Assembly (NCBI GenBank): GCA_030656535.1
Contig: JAUSPL010000077.1
Span: forward strand, 1 to 7,384
Source: Gemmobacter sp.
GTDB lineage: Bacteria > Pseudomonadota > Alphaproteobacteria > Rhodobacterales > Rhodobacteraceae
Reading direction: 5' to 3'
DNA length: 7,384 bases
Shown here piece after piece: positions 1 to 6,400 of this stretch (its first letter is position 1; every line of letters begins with the position of its first letter). Under the pieces are notes generated by a model. The model was not told where the DNA came from and made no database searches. It saw only the letters and a program-made list of their open reading frames with translations. The position numbers were made by a program, and so were the translations under genes.

Positions 1-45
1 TGCAATCAATGCGACAACAAGGAAGGTCAGAGCCCATCCAAGCAT
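1..45 (-). CDS. DUF1328 family small membrane protein, 5' part only
   Basis: Only the first 15 codons lie in the window, reading MLGWALTFLVVALIA. This is close to the characteristic start of DUF1328 (YtjA-like) proteins as I remember it: very short, almost wholly hydrophobic inner-membrane proteins of about 50-60 residues with two membrane segments and no established biochemical function. The start codon is the ATG at 45, and an excellent Shine-Dalgarno (AAGGAGA, minus strand of 51-57) lies 5 bases before it. The rest of the gene is off the left edge. An EcfG-type promoter about 70 bases upstream (114-138, minus strand) suggests induction by the general stress response encoded at the other end of the window. 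The family call rests on 15 residues plus the start context. The function is unknown. Confidence 0.82.
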   Translation of the reverse strand, partial: MLGWALTFLVVALIA

Positions 46-50
46 TTGGT

Positions 51-57
51 TCTCCTT
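51..57 (-). promoter_or_regulatory. Strong ribosome binding site of the DUF1328 gene
   Basis: The minus strand reads AAGGAGA, a near-perfect complement to the 16S rRNA 3' end, 5 bases before the ATG at 45. It fixes the start of a gene that is otherwise almost entirely outside the window. Confidence 0.85.
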
Positions 58-113
58 TTCAGGTCAAAGTTTATACGGCGCATCGCGTTTGAGGACTGGC
101 CGCTTATTACAAC

Positions 114-138
114 AACGCGCAATTGAATGGTCGGTTCC
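114..138 (-). promoter_or_regulatory. EcfG-type stress promoter for the DUF1328 gene
   Basis: On the minus strand, GGAAC (138-134) is followed by 16 bases and CGTT (117-114). This is the -35/-10 pattern described for EcfG/RpoE2/SigT sigma factors of Alphaproteobacteria. Transcription should begin near 104-107, leaving a leader of about 60 bases that contains the strong ribosome binding site before the ATG at 45. Spacing, orientation and the ecfG gene in the same window all support the call. EcfG control itself is inferred. Confidence 0.75.
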
Positions 139-255
139 GCAAAATCTGGCCGGAAGGTTGACACGAAGTTCTGGTCCAAAACGCGCAGTATCTGCAAGAC
201 GGTGCCGCCCATCCCCAACAAGTTGGGCTGATCACATGCGTATGATGTGGAGGCC

Positions 256-281
256 GGAACCTACTGCATTGTGGGCGCGTT
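256..281 (+). promoter_or_regulatory. EcfG-like promoter element with no clear gene downstream
   Basis: GGAAC (256-260) is followed by 17 bases and CGTT (278-281). A 17-base spacer is within the range reported for this sigma family (GGAAC-N18/19-TT in the RpoE2 description), one base longer than the other four copies here. Transcription would start around 288-292. The next plausible coding start on this strand is at about 618, so the transcript would have a leader of over 300 bases or be a small RNA. A chance match is possible. Confidence 0.4.
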
Positions 282-617
282 GGTCCTTGAACGCGTCAAG
301 ACAGGTACACCCTCATGTCATAACAAAATGCGACGACCATCTTCCAAACAACAGCGACTTTCGTATTGAACCTGGGTTCTTACCTTGCAACAGGATAGCC
401 CTTGCGGGCGGTTTACAGGCTGCAATGCAACTCAGATCTCCATACGTTCTTGGCTTGCCCTTGACTTGGCGCAGGATATTTACCTGACACAAAGATGCTT
501 TGTTCGTCTGGATCTCCTGGCAGACGGTATCAGCACTGCAGACTTGGGTCCCCATCCGCACGCCGTTTAACAGACGCAATTCAGCCAACGCTGATCAATG
601 CCCAAGAGATTGTTCCA

Positions 618-977
618 GTGCCAGATCCGATCCACCCTTTGCTGCCAATGCTCCGCGCGACACTTGTGTCGTTGGAACGGCTGTCGATGGTGGCCAACGA
701 CCCTCGCATTCAGCGCCTGTTGCGCGCAAGGCGTCGCGCGCTTGCGGCGGACCGGACGCCATTGCCCGCCATTCGCCGCCCCCGTCCTGGCGAAGATGTC
801 GAGTTTGACGCGATGATCGCCGCTGAATGGAAGCTGGCCCGGCGTTTGGCAGCAGTCGCAGCCACGCTGCCGCAAGATGACCCCGAGCGCGAACGCATGG
901 ACAGGCTGCGCACAGAAATCGAAGACGCGGCGCTGACCCTTCGCCTTGTCGCGCGCAGATTTGACGCGCAAAAATGA
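618..977 (+). CDS. Hypothetical small helical protein, about 119 residues
   Basis: I do not recognise this family. From about 618 on, the frame has the GC-rich third positions of the local genes, and the protein is rich in Arg, Ala, Leu and Glu with no membrane segment or signal peptide. The C-terminal 35 residues, after a DDPERER stretch, look like an amphipathic, possibly coiled-coil helix ending in RRFDAQK. The frame is open back to an ATG at 495, but the residues encoded before about 600 are compositionally unlike the rest. I chose the GTG at 618, which has a weak AAGAGA 8 bases upstream and gives a VPDPIHPLLPM-like N-terminus. The ATG at 648 (109 residues) is the alternative and lacks a clear ribosome binding site. 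Frames on the opposite strand (567-1115, 595-1194) look like shadows. The gene stands alone, and its promoter is uncertain. Confidence 0.6.
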   Translation: MPDPIHPLLPMLRATLVSLERLSMVANDPRIQRLLRARRRALAADRTPLPAIRRPRPGEDVEFDAMIAAEWKLARRLAAVAATLPQDDPERERMDRLRTEIEDAALTLRLVARRFDAQK

Positions 978-1341
978 GATATTCCTGACCAATTGTTTCG
1001 GCCCTGGATGACGTGACACCAGACGACAGGCACGGCGGAGGACACCGATCGTGGTTTCCACGCACAGTCTGGCCTTCGCGCGACTCGGATGACCCCACCC
1101 CACGCCGTCCGCCAACTGTATCTGAACAGTGCCGATGACCTGGCTTCCTGCGGGTTCTGCCTTTCGTGTGTGTGGGCTTATCTGCCATCAGCATTCGCCG
1201 GGCTCACGGCTGTCTTTTGTTGATCAAGCGATGCCGCAAAAACGATCAACTGGCGCGACGAACTCGATGGATGTAGATGGGAACCGATGGCCTGCCGAGG
1301 CGTTTGGCGGGGGGTAGTTCGGCCTGAAGGGGCATTTGTGA
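978..1341. other. Intergenic region upstream of the AI-2E-family gene
   Basis: I see no supported gene in these 364 bases. The small frame at 1129-1317 (+) has no ribosome binding site and runs through the promoter region. Two structures stand out: an inverted repeat, GTTGATC (1219-1225) and GATCAAC (1244-1250) with an 18-base spacer, and the EcfG-type promoter at 1280-1304. The inverted repeat sits about 30 bases upstream of the -35 element, where an operator could lie, but nothing identifies a binding protein. Confidence 0.5.
1280..1304 (+). promoter_or_regulatory. EcfG-type stress promoter for the AI-2E-family gene
   Basis: GGAAC (1280-1284), a 16-base spacer and CGTT (1301-1304, followed by a further T) match the EcfG consensus exactly. 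The expected transcription start near 1311 gives a leader of about 30 bases carrying the AAGGGG ribosome binding site and then the ATG at 1342. Strict matches of these nine bases at one spacing are expected about 0.06 times by chance in both strands of a window this size, assuming equal base frequencies. That makes a match at this position meaningful. Confidence 0.8.
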
Positions 1342-2388
1342 ATGGACAAGGCGACGCAGGTTGCGACGATTTTCATCGGCCTCGTGGCATTGATCACGGC
1401 GATGTTCTTCACAAAGGCCATTTCTGCACCGATGGCGCTGGCGCTGGCGACAGGGATCTTGCTTGCGCCCCTGAGCGACCGGCTTGAACGGATGGGCATG
1501 CCGACCGCCGCCGCCGCGCTGACCAGCCTGTTGGCGACGCTGGTGTGTATCGGGGCCCTGTTGCTGGTTTTCCAACCTATTATCGTCGCTTTGGTAGAGG
1601 CTGCGCCGAAAGTCTGGGCCGATCTACAAGAGCTGATCGCAGTGATCCGTTCCATAACACGGGGCATGTCGGATCTGTCAAAAGAGGTGGCCGGCACCCT
1701 GTCCACCACAGCCGACGCGCAGACCGGGGATGATGTCGCCGAAATGCCGATGCCAGATATGGCTGATGCTTTGTGGCTTGCGCCCGCGATTGCCGCGCAG
1801 GTTTTGACGTTTGCTGGCACGCTGTTCTTTTTCCTGCTGAGCCGCGAGTCGATCTATGAGTTCGTCGCCAGGCGTTTGTCGGCGCCAGAAAACCGGGCCA
1901 TCATCGCTGTTCGCCTGCGCAATGCCGAAAGGTCAGTTTCCAGGTATTTTCTGACTGTGACGGCGGTGAATGCCATTCTGGGGTTGGCGACCGCTGGGTT
2001 GTTGGCGCTGATTGGCATGCCGAACGCCGCGCTGTGGGGAACGCTGGCCTTTACCCTGAACTTCATCCTGTATCTCGGCCCGGCAGTCCTGGCCGTTGCC
2101 CTGTTGTTCTCTGCGGTTGCCGTGTTCGACGGCGCGCTGGTCCTGGCCCCGCCCTTGGGGTTCCTCGCGCTGAACATGATCGAAGGTCAGTTTCTGACAC
2201 CGGCCATCGTCGGGCGACGATCGGCCATCAACCCATTGCTGGTGTTTGTGTCGATCGTTTTCGGCATCTGGATCTGGGGACCGATCGGCGGCATCGTTGC
2301 CATACCATTGATCCTTTGGGTTCGTATCCTGGGAACAGGTGGGGCGGACCAGCAGACGAGCTCAACATCCAAGCGTACCGCCGGCTGA
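1342..2388 (+). CDS. AI-2E family (PerM-like) membrane transporter
   Basis: The 348-residue product is an inner-membrane protein with about eight hydrophobic segments (roughly 7-22, 30-45, 58-85, 148-170, 203-226, 230-256, 262-285 and 298-328). A polar region at about 86-147 lies between segments 3 and 4, as is usual in this family. Family signatures are visible: NFILYLGP near 240-247, EGQFLTPAIVGRR near 281-293 and GPIGGIVAIPL near 313-323. Named members export autoinducer-2 (TqsA) or act as Na+/H+ antiporters, but most are uncharacterised, so no substrate can be given here. The start at ATG 1342 is supported by AAGGGG 9 bases upstream. It is preceded by an EcfG-type promoter, so it is probably a general stress response gene. 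It converges on the phospholipase D-like gene, with a hairpin between them. The Ser/Thr-rich C-terminal tail is likely cytoplasmic and disordered. Confidence 0.88.
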   Translation: MDKATQVATIFIGLVALITAMFFTKAISAPMALALATGILLAPLSDRLERMGMPTAAAALTSLLATLVCIGALLLVFQPIIVALVEAAPKVWADLQELIAVIRSITRGMSDLSKEVAGTLSTTADAQTGDDVAEMPMPDMADALWLAPAIAAQVLTFAGTLFFFLLSRESIYEFVARRLSAPENRAIIAVRLRNAERSVSRYFLTVTAVNAILGLATAGLLALIGMPNAALWGTLAFTLNFILYLGPAVLAVALLFSAVAVFDGALVLAPPLGFLALNMIEGQFLTPAIVGRRSAINPLLVFVSIVFGIWIWGPIGGIVAIPLILWVRILGTGGADQQTSSTSKRTAG

Positions 2389-2414
2389 GAATGTTGCCAG
2401 CCCCGCCGAGGACA

Positions 2415-2444
2415 AAGAGGTGCCCATGATTCTGGGTGCCTCTT
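2415..2444 (+). terminator. Hairpin in the convergent gap, possible terminator
   Basis: AAGAGGTGCCC (2415-2425) and GGGTGCCTCTT (2434-2444) form an 11-bp stem with an 8-base loop when transcribed rightward, using two G-U pairs. It lies 26 bases after the AI-2E-family stop and about 25 bases from the end of the phospholipase gene on the other strand. No long T-run follows, so it is a weak intrinsic terminator at best. Read leftward, the two wobble pairs become A-C mismatches, so it should work better for the rightward gene. Confidence 0.45.
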
Positions 2445-2468
2445 GGTTGATCCGATCAGCAGGCTGGC

Positions 2469-4028
2469 TCAGACCAACTCTTCGGGCAGCAATGGGACAA
2501 CATGACCATCACGCTCGGCTTTCCTGATGTCGTAGGGCACGATGAATCCGCGCCTGCGTTCAGGCACGAGTCGCGCATTTTCCAATGCCAGCCGGTTCCA
2601 CAGACCGACGGCCCGCGCAGGGTCGAAATACCCGGGCGCAGCATCGGGCGGCAGCCAATGCGCCATGATGCGCTGTCGCAGTCCAAGCACCGCCTCTGGA
2701 TCGCTCAGGCGGACGCCTGCCTCGGTATCCCAGCGCAGTGACCGACCGTTAAGGTTGGCGGACGACACCAAGGCGCAGTCATCATCGAAAACGGACACCT
2801 TGGCATGGACATAGATGATCGGCGCCCCGTGCAGTCCATCCCGGCCCAGCGGGTGGTCACTGCGCCAACGGCGACGCTGAACTGGGCCGCCAATGAACAG
2901 CCTCGGGCCGAATGCCTTTTCGATCCGGCGCAGACAGCGTGACTGCAGCCACTCCCCGCCCCGGACATCAAGCCCGGCCTTGCGGCCAAAAGCCAGATCA
3001 TCGGGGGCGCCCGGCAAGATCAACATAAGCGTCAGGGCGGGGTTGGTTCTGGCGGCATCGGCCAATGCCTTTGCAAGGCCTCTGTCGCGAAAATACTGTG
3101 TCTCCAGATAGATCAGCCGCTTTGCCCCCCGGACTGCTGCAAAATGTGCCTCGCGCAGCTCATTCACGACGGGTTCTGGACCCAGATGCCAATGCTGATT
3201 GCGCCGCTTGCGTGACAGGGTGCGCAGGACGCCGATCTGCGGGCCGGCCTCTGCCTTGCCCTCAATGATACCCAGAAATGACTTCAGGTGTTCTTCTGCT
3301 GCTGAGGGTTCCGGCCCGTTTTCAATGACAAGCTGCACATCGTGCCAGGTTTGCGCCGAAGGCCTGTCATGCGCAGGGCTGTCATATCGCCGTTCGTCCA
3401 GATCAAGCCCGCCCACATACAGACGGCGGCCATCGAAAACCGCGATCTTCTGGTGGTGCACACCCGGGAACAGGCGGGGGACCGGCCAAAACCGCGGTCG
3501 GACCGTGCCGTCATCGCGAAACCGCAACCGATAGGCGACGCCGGGTATTTCGCGCAAGGCAGCTGTGCGCAGGTCCGGGGTCAGCCGGTTCAGCCAGCGC
3601 GCCGTGCGCGCCAGTCGGCGCAAGATCACCGGCCACAGCAGGACCCGCACCCCCAAGCCGGTTTCACTGGCATGCATTGCCGGAACCACATCAAGGTTGT
3701 GAGGGGCATCCGCCAACTCTGCCGCGGCATGGAACATGCGAATGGTGCGCCACGTGCCCCGATGCATGCGCGGACGCATCACAGGATCAAGGTCCGATAC
3801 AACCATCGAGATCCGGACCCCACGCCGCAGCGTGTGCACGATCAGATCAAACCATGTCTTGCCGATGGCCAGCCCTTCGGGCGAACGCAACCGGGTTGTC
3901 AGGTCGAACACCATGAACGATGCACGGATGGTGTGCTCGGACTGCAGAAAAAGCTGCTCCAGCGCGGGATATGCTTCGGCAGCCGTCAAAAGTACCCGGC
4001 CGCCCCGCGCACTGTCATTCACCGTCAT
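2469..4028 (-). CDS. Phospholipase D-like / cardiolipin synthase-like protein
   Basis: The 519-residue product has two complete HKD catalytic motifs (HxKx4D): H192-K194-D199 within HHQKIAVFD, and H408-K410-D415 within VHAKVSVFD. GGLDL follows the first and SSANLNGRS the second, as expected for the phospholipase D superfamily. These enzymes transfer phosphatidyl groups through a phospho-histidine intermediate; relatives hydrolyse phospholipids or make cardiolipin. There is no signal peptide or clear membrane segment, so it is probably cytoplasmic or membrane-associated. The basic stretch at about 125-180 (LRRLARTARWLNRL and after) could contact membrane. The gene starts 23 bases after the kinase stop and no separate promoter is visible, so cotranscription with nepR-ecfG-kinase is likely. 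The ATG at 4028 is in frame. A 10-bp tandem repeat places out-of-frame ATGs at 4038 and 4018, and the ribosome binding site is weak (GGTGA). The exact substrate cannot be told from sequence. Confidence 0.85.
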   Translation of the reverse strand: MTVNDSARGGRVLLTAAEAYPALEQLFLQSEHTIRASFMVFDLTTRLRSPEGLAIGKTWFDLIVHTLRRGVRISMVVSDLDPVMRPRMHRGTWRTIRMFHAAAELADAPHNLDVVPAMHASETGLGVRVLLWPVILRRLARTARWLNRLTPDLRTAALREIPGVAYRLRFRDDGTVRPRFWPVPRLFPGVHHQKIAVFDGRRLYVGGLDLDERRYDSPAHDRPSAQTWHDVQLVIENGPEPSAAEEHLKSFLGIIEGKAEAGPQIGVLRTLSRKRRNQHWHLGPEPVVNELREAHFAAVRGAKRLIYLETQYFRDRGLAKALADAARTNPALTLMLILPGAPDDLAFGRKAGLDVRGGEWLQSRCLRRIEKAFGPRLFIGGPVQRRRWRSDHPLGRDGLHGAPIIYVHAKVSVFDDDCALVSSANLNGRSLRWDTEAGVRLSDPEAVLGLRQRIMAHWLPPDAAPGYFDPARAVGLWNRLALENARLVPERRRGFIVPYDIRKAERDGHVVPLLPEELV

Positions 4029-4038
4029 TCACCGTCAT
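4014..4038 (-). repeat. 10-bp tandem repeat over the phospholipase start
   Basis: On the plus strand the unit GTCATTCACC occurs at 4014-4023 and 4024-4033, and a third partial copy GTCAT occupies 4034-4038. On the coding strand this gives ATGs at 4038, 4028 and 4018 in three different frames. Only 4028 opens the long frame. The ATG at 4038 encodes a seven-residue peptide (MTVNDGE) that ends across the ATG at 4018. Just upstream, an ATG at 4046 is followed directly by TGA. Confidence 0.8.
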
Positions 4039-4051
4039 GGTCACATGGTAC

Positions 4052-5812
4052 CTATTGCGTCACAAACCGTTCCTCGGCTTCGGCCAAGGAACGCAGCGGA
4101 AAGTCAATTGAAACCACAAAGCGGTCTCCCTCTTGTCCGGATTTGAGATCCCCCCCCAACTGGCTCGCGAAGGCAAACAAAAGCTGCTCGCCTATGCCCG
4201 TCGTTTCGATTTCCGGGCGCGGCGCGCGTTCCATCCCCGCAATCGCGGTCGAGTTGGCCACACGCAGTTCAGCATGCCCGTCACCCGACCGGCGGAAAGT
4301 GACTTTCAAGGCTATCTTGCCATCTGCACCCCGACCGGCGTGTTTCAACACATTGGTCAGCGCTTCGGTCAGGATCAAAGACAGCGGAACCGATTGATCC
4401 GGCGTCAACCTCAGGTCCTCGAAGTCTGTCTTGCAGGTGACCGTTTGGCCCGGCTGTGATCCCATTCGCAAGACTTGCGCCACGATCATGGCAAGCAATT
4501 CGTCCGCGCGTACATCTGCAAGCCCTGATGTCTGATAAAGTTCACGGTGGACCGTTGCCAGACTCATGACCCGGTCCTGCAGCCCCTTGAGCAAGGCCTT
4601 GGCCTCGGGGCTGGCGGCCTTGCGCATCTGGATGTTCATGATGGATGAGATCAACTGCAGATTGTTTTTGACGCGGTGGTGCACCTCACGCAGCAGGACC
4701 TCCTTTTGATGCACCATGTCTTCCATTTCGGCTTCGTCATGCAAAACGGACTCGATCATGCGCTCATAGGCCTCGCCCACATCCCGCAACTCAACGGCCG
4801 CCCGATCCATATCGGGGGTGTTCACCGTCCGGTTGCCGCCGGCAAAGGCGATGATGGACAGGCGCAGCGCGCGCACGTGGCGTAGAACCTCGTATTCAGT
4901 CGCGATCCAGGCAACAAGCAGACTTGCGAACCACATGGCCGCAGGAAAGAGCCACAGCGGCGTCTCCCCCCCAAAGAGGCCTGTACTTGCTGTCGGCATC
5001 CAGGATGAAATCGTATAAAGCTGGCCTTCGACCATCGGGACCACGGCAAAGATGCGTGACTGCCCGTCAGGGGTCGTGCCGCTGAATGACTGAGGTTTTT
5101 GGTCGACAAAGTCGGTTAAAAGGCGACCCACAGGCAAACGTGACGCCTCGGTCTCGATATCGAATTGCGATGTCAGCACTGTGCCGTTGCGGTCGAATGT
5201 CACCAGGCTGATGGGTTCCGGCATACCCATGCCATGATCTGGTTTGTCGACAATAAGCTCCAGGGCACGATGCGGGACGGATATCGACATAAACCCAAGC
5301 AGGTTGTCGGCTTCGTCCTTTACGGGCTGGTTGAATACCAAAACAGGCTCACCCGACACGTGACCCTTCAGATTGACCGTCAAGACAGGGCGCGGATTGG
5401 CGAGCATATCCTTCAATCTTGCCGAAGCGGAAAAGTCCACGGGATCTTCACTGGATGAACAGGTCGTATGGCCATCAATCGGAATAAATCCGACAAAGGC
5501 CAGCTCCAGATCAGCCGACGTGAACCGGCGCATCAACCTTGAACACGCCTCGGGGTCATCAACGAGAGGCTGAACCGAAAGCGACAGCGACCGCACGATC
5601 CCCCGTGCGGCATTGATCGCCTCAATCTGCGGGGTTGCTGCCAACAGCGTCTGCCCAAACAACGCGGCCTCGGCGGCGTTTCGCGCCTGCTCATGCACCC
5701 TGTCGGCCTGCACATAGGCCAGCAGGGCTAGCGGCATCAAAGCCATACCCACCGCGGCCATCAAGCGGACGCCTAGCCGCCTGCGGACCGGGCCGGTTTT
5801 ACTCAGAGGCAT
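4052..5812 (-). CDS. Membrane sensor histidine kinase, HisKA_2 type, likely input kinase of the stress response
   Basis: The 586-residue kinase has one membrane segment at about 16-34, a periplasmic sensor region at about 35-282 that looks like a Cache/PDC fold, and a second membrane segment at about 286-304. A helical linker (about 305-368), a HisKA_2 dimerisation domain and a C-terminal ATPase domain follow. The phospho-acceptor is probably H379 in REVHHRVKNNLQ. The ATPase N-box is LILTEALTNVLKHA (N487 kept, the usual earlier Asn is T482), and the glycine box is TGIGEQLL (about 538-545). The periplasmic region has exactly two cysteines, C90 and C118, the latter in a CSS motif. The ATG at 5812 directly follows the ecfG stop, with AGGTG 5 bases upstream inside ecfG. 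Kinases of this class beside phyR-nepR-ecfG phosphorylate PhyR in other Alphaproteobacteria. The partner is inferred here from position, and the stimulus is unknown. A phosphatase role is also possible. Confidence 0.88.
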   Translation of the reverse strand: MPLSKTGPVRRRLGVRLMAAVGMALMPLALLAYVQADRVHEQARNAAEAALFGQTLLAATPQIEAINAARGIVRSLSLSVQPLVDDPEACSRLMRRFTSADLELAFVGFIPIDGHTTCSSSEDPVDFSASARLKDMLANPRPVLTVNLKGHVSGEPVLVFNQPVKDEADNLLGFMSISVPHRALELIVDKPDHGMGMPEPISLVTFDRNGTVLTSQFDIETEASRLPVGRLLTDFVDQKPQSFSGTTPDGQSRIFAVVPMVEGQLYTISSWMPTASTGLFGGETPLWLFPAAMWFASLLVAWIATEYEVLRHVRALRLSIIAFAGGNRTVNTPDMDRAAVELRDVGEAYERMIESVLHDEAEMEDMVHQKEVLLREVHHRVKNNLQLISSIMNIQMRKAASPEAKALLKGLQDRVMSLATVHRELYQTSGLADVRADELLAMIVAQVLRMGSQPGQTVTCKTDFEDLRLTPDQSVPLSLILTEALTNVLKHAGRGADGKIALKVTFRRSGDGHAELRVANSTAIAGMERAPRPEIETTGIGEQLLFAFASQLGGDLKSGQEGDRFVVSIDFPLRSLAEAEERFVTQ

Positions 5813-6400
5813 TCAGACACCTGAACTTTGAAGCGCCGAAGCAACCGCCATTGCGACCGGGTCCGGCCTGGAAAAGTCATCCCCCTTTCCCTCAAGTCCC
5901 AGCAGTTCGCAAAGACGCGCTCTTGCTCGGTTGGTCCGACTTTTCACAGTGCCGACCGCCACCCCGGTCATTGCGGCCGCCTCTTCGCAGGAATACCCGT
6001 TCGCGCCGACAAGAATCAGCACTTCACGATGTTCCGCAGACAAGCGGTCAAATGCGGTCCGAAACTCCTTGAAGGCAAGGCTTCCGTCGTGCGCCGGGGC
6101 AACCGACAAGGTCGCCGCATGGAGGCCGTCCGGGTCAGAAACCTCGCGCACTGCCTTGCGGCGCTGCGAAAAGAAGATGTTGCGCAAAATGGTAAACATC
6201 CATGCCTTGAGGTCAGTGCCTGGGGTGAACTTTTCAATATTCGTCCACGCCCTGACGATGGTGTCTTGCACCAGATCATCTGCCGTAGCCCCGTTGCGTG
6301 CCAGCGAGATGGCGAATGCGCGCAGCGCGGGGATGTGACTGACGATCAAATCGCGCGGATCAAGGTTCGTCGCCGGCGATGAAGGCGAGGCGTCATCCAT
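5813..6400 (-). CDS. ecfG: General stress response ECF sigma factor EcfG
   Basis: This 195-residue ECF sigma factor belongs to the EcfG (ECF15) group. Region 2 spans about 18-82, with DDLVQDTIVRAW (41-52) and LKAWMFTILRNIFFSQRRK (64-82), which bind core polymerase and open the -10 element. Region 4 spans about 113-165, with LSAEHREVLILV and the helix-turn-helix ending GVAVGTVKSRTNRARARL, which reads the GGAAC -35 element. There is no long C-terminal extension. It is held inactive by NepR and released when PhyR-P binds NepR. The ATG at 6400 shares its A with the nepR stop (TGATG). A GTG at 6403 would overlap by four bases and add one residue, so the start is ambiguous by one codon. It is the middle gene of a tightly coupled nepR-ecfG-kinase operon, driven by the EcfG-type promoter before nepR, which implies positive autoregulation. 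Confidence 0.95.
   Translation of the reverse strand: MDDASPSSPATNLDPRDLIVSHIPALRAFAISLARNGATADDLVQDTIVRAWTNIEKFTPGTDLKAWMFTILRNIFFSQRRKAVREVSDPDGLHAATLSVAPAHDGSLAFKEFRTAFDRLSAEHREVLILVGANGYSCEEAAAMTGVAVGTVKSRTNRARARLCELLGLEGKGDDFSRPDPVAMAVASALQSSGV

Larger units (their letters stand above)
46..617. other. Long intergenic region without a convincing gene
   Basis: This stretch of about 570 bases separates the leftward DUF1328 gene from the rightward hypothetical gene. It looks lower in GC than the flanking genes, especially from about 300 to 600. The open frames here (for example 89-487 +, 385-570 +, 313-588 -) lack ribosome binding sites, lack the GC-rich third positions of the real genes and give low-complexity or cysteine-rich peptides. 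What can be supported is the leftward EcfG-type promoter at 114-138 and a rightward EcfG-like element at 256-281. A short GC hairpin (GCCC-TTGC-GGGC, 398-409) has only three T residues after it and is not a convincing terminator. I see no tRNA, rRNA or mobile element. Confidence 0.6.

Noticed and set aside
398..409. Short GC hairpin as terminator of a possible small RNA
   Set aside because: The stem is only 4 bp and just three T residues follow, which is too weak to call.
313..588. Minus-strand frame of 91 codons in the left intergenic region
   Set aside because: There is no ribosome binding site and no family resemblance, and the composition is unlike neighbouring genes. I cannot exclude a decayed gene, but nothing supports it.
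587..616. AACG and GTTCC resembling a minus-strand EcfG promoter
   Set aside because: The spacer is 21 bases, well outside the 16-17 seen at the other sites, and no leftward gene follows.
567..1194. Two overlapping minus-strand frames (567-1115 and 595-1194)
   Set aside because: They oppose the hypothetical gene at 618-977, whose frame has the better third-position pattern. The translations are Arg/Cys-rich without motifs.
1219..1250. GTTGATC/GATCAAC inverted repeat as a defined operator
   Set aside because: The arms are only 7 bp with an 18-base spacer and no known binding protein. It is noted as a possible structure in the intergenic entry but not called as a site.
1224..1820. Minus-strand open frame of about 198 codons
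   Set aside because: It is antisense to the AI-2E-family gene and runs across its promoter. It has no ribosome binding site and a low-complexity Ser/Ala composition.
3342..4397. Long plus-strand open frame of about 351 codons
   Set aside because: It lies antisense across the phospholipase and kinase genes, both of which have clear catalytic motifs. Its translation has no recognisable motif and is rich in Arg/Pro/Cys, as expected for a GC-rich shadow frame.
4385..4405. GGAACC inside the kinase gene as an EcfG -35
   Set aside because: No CGTT occurs at 16-17 bases, and the site lies on the strand opposite to transcription, inside coding sequence.
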